A stretch of 64,000 nucleotides of DNA from Hevea brasiliensis. Taxonomy: Eukaryota; Streptophyta; Magnoliopsida; Malpighiales; Euphorbiaceae. The DNA lies in assembly GCF_030052815.1 (NCBI RefSeq), contig NC_079507.1, forward strand, positions 65,055,144 through 65,119,143. Reading direction: 5' to 3'. A model generated the notes under the pieces. That model worked only from the letters and a program-made list of their open reading frames with translations. It ran no database searches and was not told where the DNA came from. The translations under genes and the position numbers were made by a program. Shown piece by piece: positions 58,431-64,000 of this stretch (within the stretch, counting starts at the first letter, position 1; each line of letters begins with the position of its first letter).

Positions 58431-60950
58431 CAATCTCTCGCTTCCCATTGTTGTCAAACTCAATCTCCAAACGGCATCAACGCGATTCTTCGCAACCTTC
58501 AACAGAACCCAAAGCCTCGTAGCAATGCAATCTTGAAAAGAAGACACCACACCAACGCAAGCAATGACCTCTTTTCAAGAATCACTCCCCTTGGTGACCT
58601 AGTTATCAGTTTGGTTCCAGTAATTGATAAATGGGTTGAAGAGGGCAAGATGATCAAAGGCTTCCAACTCCAAAGAATTGCCTGAGGCCTCCGTGACCGC
58701 AGACGATAGCAAATTTTGATCTTTAAAGCTTCTGTCTTGCTTTCTGAGAGTAGGTGGTTATCTTGTATTCGTAAATTATGAGAATTTTTCTTCATTTCAT
58801 TTGGATTCTGTGTGTGTTTCGGGAAAATGCAAGATGGATCCTGGATTGGTGTTTAGTGCGTGTGAAAATTAGCTGATATGCCTATTAAGCAAACACTTGG
58901 TCGAAGTTAAATAAACTCAGCTGGTTACGATTTTGGGAGCTGATTTTTCGTGAGATATGAATGCAAGTAATTGCTTGCAGTGATTTTATTGCCAGTTGTT
59001 TTATGCTTTCATAAGGTACTCAAAAGAATTTATTTATTTTTGAAAAAAAGCTGTGCCTTTGGTAGCTGAAAATTCTGGAGAAATAAGTGATAGGAAGTCT
59101 TGAGTCTGATATTCTTCATTGATTTTGTTTAAATTATAAGACCTCTAGCATCCAGGTTAAAGGTTTCCAGTCTATAAAGAGAAAATATAGTAAAAATAAC
59201 TGTTGAGATAGTAGGAAAATGAAGCTCCCTTACATTTAGCACATATGTAGGGGATAATTATTTTATTGGGTTACATATTTTTCCCCATTGGATGTGATTT
59301 TCCTTTTGGTGAAATAACTTATTAACATAACCCCTAATATAATAAAGTTTGAATTTCAAGAAACCGTATGATGTCCTTGTAGGAATTTCAAAACCCACCC
59401 GTTACTTTTACTGGAAGAGAACTTCAAATTCACTATGCAAAACTTTATTTGCGGGTTCTAATACCTTACGCTTATTTGTTCATTTGAAGACATGATTATT
59501 AAACTTTTCCGGACTTGCCCTATAAAGTATGAATCTAGATCTGGTAATTGTGAGTTTGGAGTTATGTACTTCTTGATTTTTTGATATTGGATTCTGGGTG
59601 TTGTGGGTTTCTGAATGGATGAGTGGCAAAGTACTTGGCACATTCTCACCAGCTGAACGTGCTGCGCAATTGGATCTGATTGGTAGAGTTCATGGGCTGG
59701 AATCTACAGAGAGCTACTTCCAAAATTTGGATGACCATTATTGTGAGTTTGGAGTTATGTATTTCTTGATATTTTGATATTGGATTCTGGGTGTTGTAGG
59801 TTTCTGAATGGATGAGTGGCAAAGTGGCAAAGTACTTGGCACATTCTCACCAGCTGAACGTGCTGTGCAATTGGATCTGATTGGTGGAGTTCATGGGCTG
59901 GAATCTACAGAGAGCTACTTCCAAAATTTGGATGACCATTATTGACCAAGATAAAATTGATAAGATCTATTGTGCTCTTCTAAATTGTTATGTCAGTGAA
60001 GGTCTTGTTGACAAGTCCCTTGAATATATGCAAAAGATGAAGAAACTGGGTTTTGCTCTTAGTCCTTTCAACTACAACGACCTCATCTGTCTCTACACAA
60101 ATACTGACCAACTAGAAAAAAGTTTCTTGATGTGCTTCCAGGGGTGAAAGGAATAAAGATTGTCTCCCTTGACAATTTTACCTACAGAATCTGCATGAAG
60201 TCTTGTACAGAAAGATCTGATCTTAGTGGTGTGGAGAAATTTCTAGAAGAAATGGAGAACCAATCTCACATCCCATGAATTGGATTACTTATTCTAAAAC
60301 AGCCAACATCTACAGAAAAGCAGGTTTAAAAGTGAGCGCACTTGTCTAGGCTACAATCATTTGATTTCACTTTATGAAAGTCTTGGGAATAAAGATGAGA
60401 TGATGAGGCTATGTGGCCTTGCAAAAGCCAGGTGTAAGAAGCAAGTCAAAAGAGATTACATAACCATGCTGGGTTCGCTAGTCAAACTTGGGGAGCTTGA
60501 AGAAACTGAGAACTTGCTAGAAGAGTGGGAGTCATCCTGCCAGTGTTATGATTTCTGAGTTCCAAATGTCCTCCTTATTGGGTATTGTCAGAGGGGATTA
60601 ATTGAAAAGGCTGACAGAAGATTGCAACTCCAAATAGTTGGTCTATTATTGCAGCAGGATATGTGGATAAGCAGAATAGGGAAAAAGGCTTTTCAATTCA
60701 TGAAGGAAGCTCTCTTTATTTTCTAGCATTTTGAGTTGGCTTGGTGATAATGGGGATGTTGAAGATGCAGAAGCATTTGCGAGCTCGCTGGAGAATAAGA
60801 TCCCAAAAAATATGGAAATATATCATACCCAAATTAAGGCCCATATCAGAGGTGGCAAGCAGGTCGATGGTCTATTGGAGGGCATGAAGGCTGATAAAAT
60901 AGAAAGCAAGACGATTCTTAGTTCACGAAAGCAAGAATGTTGAATGATTC
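58431..60950 (+). pseudogene. P-type PPR protein pseudogene (mitochondrial type)
   Basis: Pieces of a pentatricopeptide repeat protein in order: 'LFSRITPLGDLVISLVPVID' with 'KWVEEGKMIKGFQLQRI' followed by TGA (about 58,585-58,690); 'VSEWMSGK...TFSPAERAAQLDLIGRVHGL' (59,593-59,730, repeated at 59,800-59,935); 'DKIYCALLNCYVSEGLVDKS' (about 59,960-60,020); 'VSLDNFTYRICM' and 'SDLSGVEKFLEEME' (60,160-60,255); 'GYNHLISLYESLGNKDEM' (60,350-60,400); 'YITMLGSLVKLGELEE' (60,455-60,500). The build resembles the At2g20710/At4g21705 group of organellar P-class PPR proteins. Numerous frameshifts and an internal tandem duplication kill it. An intron from about 58,710 to 59,590 is probable. Confidence 0.85.
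59547..59940 (+). repeat. Direct tandem duplication of a PPR exon with its intron end
   Basis: Unit 1 59,547-59,739 and unit 2 59,740-59,940, both starting 'attgtgagtttgg' and containing the intron end, 'tttctgaatggatgag' and the exon up to 'gatgacc'. Unit 2 has an extra 'gtggcaaag' copy. The units differ at only a few bases, so the event is young. Confidence 0.9.
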
Positions 60951-62142
60951 AAGGGCTTTTAAGGGGATATTTTTCTTTGTTCTGGCAAACTAACCTGAAG
61001 TTCATTGCGTATGTTGATTCTGTTGTTAGACACGTATTTGTTGTGTACATACAGAGTCAAACAAGCAGTAAATTCTTTTTCCATATATAATATTGATAAA
61101 TGATGATCACTTCTTCAGATTTTGAATTGTTATAATGGAACTAGTGGATCATCTATCTGCTGTTGTTGTTACTTTGCCTTGCTGAATGTTATGAAATACA
61201 TGTACCTTATATAGGATTAAAAACAGTTAGTATGGCTCTGCAATCTGAGATCACATGGTCTGCTTATCATAAGCAGAAGGACAATGTGAGCAGGCTTCAA
61301 ACCTCTCTTCCCATTTTCAGTTATGCCTGTTAGGAAGCAAAAGCTGGATAATTTACAGGCTCTGTAAATTCTGACTTGCAAGCTTCCCAAATAAAGACAC
61401 TTTAACCAGATTTGCAATATTCACAATGGAAACTTGAAACTCAATGATTTAACAACGGTTGCCTTTGGTGGAGTAACAAGTTCACTGCTGATGCTTCTGT
61501 TTCCCCACTCAAAATCTTAAAAAGAAATAAATAATATTTAATTTCAGCTAAGGAAAATTGTGAACCCCAATTTACTTTTTCAATATTTTATAAAAAAGAG
61601 TCTCAAGTTGCTTTTTATATCCATGAATTATTTATATAATTATTAAAGTAAGAAAATTATTGAAAATAAAAAAGCATTATTTTATCATACAATCTGAATT
61701 AAAAAAATATATTTCGATCGTATAGTTGTGAAGTGTATTAAAATCAATTATATTAAAAAATAAATTAAAAAAAATCCATTTAACGTTGGACCTAAATTTT
61801 TTACGAGTTAATAATAATTTTTAATTATTATATTGTTATTATAAGTTGAAATTACAATTAGAGAAAAAAAGGGAAAAAACCTCAAAGCTGACTGGACTTC
61901 GGAACGGTGATCTGACTTAAAATTTATCTTTTTCTTGATATTAAATTACAATTTCTCTTATTGGACTAAGCATTTGGGAAGGCCATATGTTATGTCCGGC
62001 CCATTTCTACAGTCAAGATAGCTTTCCACATCTTTCCCTGCATCCAAACAGACGAGCTCCCAGAACACCAACTACTCATAAGCTGTGTGTCTCTCTCTCT
62101 GCAGATCGTGATCATCTCACAGCCAAACCCAGAAGCTGAAAA
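60951..62142. other. Intergenic region before the charged-protein gene
   Basis: AT-rich, no gene seen. From about 61,960 base composition changes to a leader-like sequence ('ctgtgtgtctctctctctgcag') that runs to the ATG at 62,143; the 'ctgcag' at 62,099-62,104 may be a splice acceptor or simply part of the 5' UTR. Confidence 0.4.
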
Positions 62143-62702
62143 ATGGCCAAAGATCGAAATGGTTCTCTACCTGATAAGGACGACAAAAAATCCAAAGGAA
62201 AAGCTCGAGAAGATATTGGCACCGATTCCGATTCGCAACATAGAAACCTCAGCAAACAAAAAAGGGAAAAGCAGTTAGATAAACGCTCCGATTTTGATTC
62301 CGATTCTGCAGAAGAAGAAGATAGGAAAAGCAGCAGAGGCGTTGAGCGAAAACGAAGATCACGAAAGCGACGCAGTAGAAGCTACGATTCAGATTCAGGT
62401 TCCGACAGTGAAGAGTCCGAATATTCGGAGTCGGAGTCTGGTACAGAGGAAAGTGAGAGTGAGAGTGAGAGCGAAGAGGAGAGGAGGAGGAGGAAGAGGA
62501 GGGAAAGGAGGAAGAGGCGAGAGAGGGAGGAGGAGAGGGAAAGGAAAAGGAGGAAGAAGGAAAAAGAAATGAAGAGGAAAAGGAAAGAGAAGAAGAAGAA
62601 AGAGAAAGAGAAGAGAAAGAAGGATAAATTGGAGAGAGGGAAAAGGGGTGCTGTCACTAATTCATGGGGAAAGTATGGGATCATCAGAGAAACTGATATG
62701 TG
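62143..62702 (+). CDS. Highly charged Lys/Arg/Glu/Ser-rich nuclear-type protein, first exon
   Basis: About 186 codons from the ATG to a good donor ('gatatgtg|gtatgtt'). The exon has a Lys/Asp-rich start ('MAKDRNGSLPDKDDKKSKGK'), a Ser/Asp/Glu region with many SD/SE casein-kinase-type sites (about 50-112), a long Arg/Lys/Glu helix-forming stretch (about 112-170) and then a conserved-looking 'AVTNSWGKYGIIRETDMW'. The last segment suggests a folded domain continued in the next exon, as in plant proteins with a charged head and 'WGKYGII' block; I cannot name the family securely. Probable splicing- or chromatin-related nuclear protein by composition. The next exon is not visible before the LTR element at 63,110, so the gene either continues beyond the window or is truncated. 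Confidence 0.65.
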
Positions 62703-63109
62703 GTATGTTCTTTAGATTTTACATTTTTTTGGAAGTATCTTTTTTTTTTTTTTTTTTTTCAAATGACTCGTGCTCTTTTGAATTTTCCTTTTTGGCTGCT
62801 GAGAAAACGTGGAAAAATTAAAGGGAATCGTTTTGCTTGTATTTTGGTATTCTACATGAAAATGACACTTATTGGAGACATAGCATAGTGAGGATAATTG
62901 GGCATATGGAAGCGAGCTGTTCACTTTCTGTATCTTCATTATTTTCTGATGTTGCATGTTGGTAGGGATGAGATGCGTGTGTGTGTGAAATTGTGGGAAA
63001 AAGAAATGCAAATGAAATTTGTGTTAGACATTTTGTTTGGCACTGAGAAAGCAGAAATTTTTATTTTCTGCTTTTTAGACTCGAGATTGTGTTTGGCTCC
63101 GGTGAATAT

Positions 63110-64000
63110 TGTCAAGGGACTGCTGTACTAGCCCCGTGCGGCACTTAGGTCCCCCTTGGCTGGGGCCTCTAGGCCAGCCGTTTTCCTATCTGGCAAGCTA
63201 GCTTAGGCTCAAATATTAAGCATCTTCGAAGTTCTTCGCATTCGCATGTACTTGTACAGATTCACAATTGGCTTGTGACGACCTTGCCAACCCCCAAGAA
63301 TAGGGGTGGGGAACTGCCGAACCCTTACATTCTCCCCCACCTAATCCTGTGCGTTCACATCGCTTCCCTGTGCAACTTGTCCTACTCCCTCGCACATGGG
63401 AGCCCACACACCATTTGTCGCGCTCGCCCAATGCAAACGCTTAAGCAGCATGTTGGCCATTAGTTTGCCAAAACACTCGCCCACTTTCGCACGTAGACAT
63501 TCTCCAAAATGCCTTGCTAAGATTCCTCATATTGCTTGCCAGACACATATAAGCTGCATGGCCAGCTGCACTTGTCCCTTTGATCGATCCCTTTCTTATA
63601 CGATATGGGATTGAGAAACTCTTGTCTACCTCTGTCTCATTGAGGCCTGGTACTCTCCCTCATCCGATTCTAACAACACTCTTGTCGCTATCGGTACCCT
63701 GCCTGCCCCGATCCCATTGGGATGCTTGACGTGATTCAGATCAACTGGAGCCTGCTCTGATACCACTTTGTCACGGGACGGGAGTTCTAACCTCGTGCTG
63801 TGCCTAGTCCCCCTTGGCCAGGTCCCCTTGGCCAGGTCCCCTAGGTCAGACTTTTCCCTATTTGGCAAGTTTGCTTAGGCTTAAATATTAAGCATCTTTG
63901 AGGTTTCTCGCATGTACCTCAACAGAGTTAGCTTGGCAAGCTTTCTCACAATTGTTAGCTCCATAGGGTAAGAGTTAGCTTGTGACGACCTTGCCAACTG
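63110..64000 (-). mobile_element. Small LTR retroelement, minus strand, cut by window edge
   Basis: The left repeat is 63,110-63,329 and the right one starts at 63,769. They share 'aaatattaagcatctt', 'ggcaag', 'tgtgacgaccttgccaac' and a 'tagtcccccttgg'-like block, but differ clearly, so the insertion is not recent. On the minus strand a primer-binding site 'tggtatcagagc' (63,754-63,765) follows the right LTR, and a purine tract 'aggtgggggagaa' (63,330-63,342) precedes the left LTR, giving the orientation. The interior is only 439 bp with no gag or pol, so this is a TRIM-like non-autonomous element. The right end and target duplication are outside the window. Confidence 0.75.

Noticed and set aside
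62382..62684. Leu/Ser/Phe-rich open frame on the minus strand
   Set aside because: Complement of the Arg/Lys/Glu/Ser-rich exon, a predictable shadow of purine-rich coding DNA.

Overview
The window looks like nuclear DNA of a dicot plant. It is AT-rich, its genes have GT-AG introns, and the recognisable families are plant ones: receptor-like proteins (RLPs) with leucine-rich repeats, laccase, an RMA-type RING ligase, m-type thioredoxin, a PPR protein, a defensin-like peptide, CMP-Kdo synthetase and MULE, TRIM and MITE elements. A woody species in the Malpighiales is my guess only; nothing seen proves it.

Region 1 (1-35,817) is a rearranged tandem duplication. Block A (1-10,736) recurs almost unchanged at 19,248-29,992. 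Block B, the body of a CMP-Kdo synthetase gene (10,737-15,116), recurs with clearly more differences at 31,446-35,817. The left copy lacks the 1,453 bp between A and B that hold the promoter and most of exon 1 (present at 29,993-31,445). Between the copies lies block C (15,117-19,247), with a broken RLP gene in reverse orientation. Five RLP sequences in alternating orientation result; only the 1,024-residue gene at 6,178-9,252 is intact. A small acidic organelle-type protein shows the opposite pattern: it looks intact in the right copy and is frame-shifted internally in the left. Both synthetase copies are pseudogenes sharing one nonsense codon.

Region 2 (35,818-51,200) is a gene graveyard shaped by transposons: a laccase pseudogene split by a TRIM retrotransposon with a CCTCC target duplication; a 5.6-kb Mutator-like element (40,052-45,645) with long inverted ends, a 9-bp target duplication and an unusual array of about twelve short hairpins; a thioredoxin m pseudogene whose start codon lies 13 bp from that element's target duplication; a second laccase fragment; and a PRP16-like helicase pseudogene.

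Region 3 (51,300-64,000) holds the best single-copy genes: a tail-anchored RMA-type RING E3 ligase with a 5'-UTR intron, a two-exon defensin-like peptide, and the first exon of a Lys/Arg/Glu/Ser-rich nuclear-type protein, with expansin and PPR pseudogenes among them. The right edge cuts a small LTR element on the minus strand.

There is no operon-like co-operation. The intact genes suggest defence at the cell surface (RLP, defensin) and ER protein quality control (RMA). The main story is duplication, decay and transposition. Sequence identities quoted are from reading by eye, not computed.
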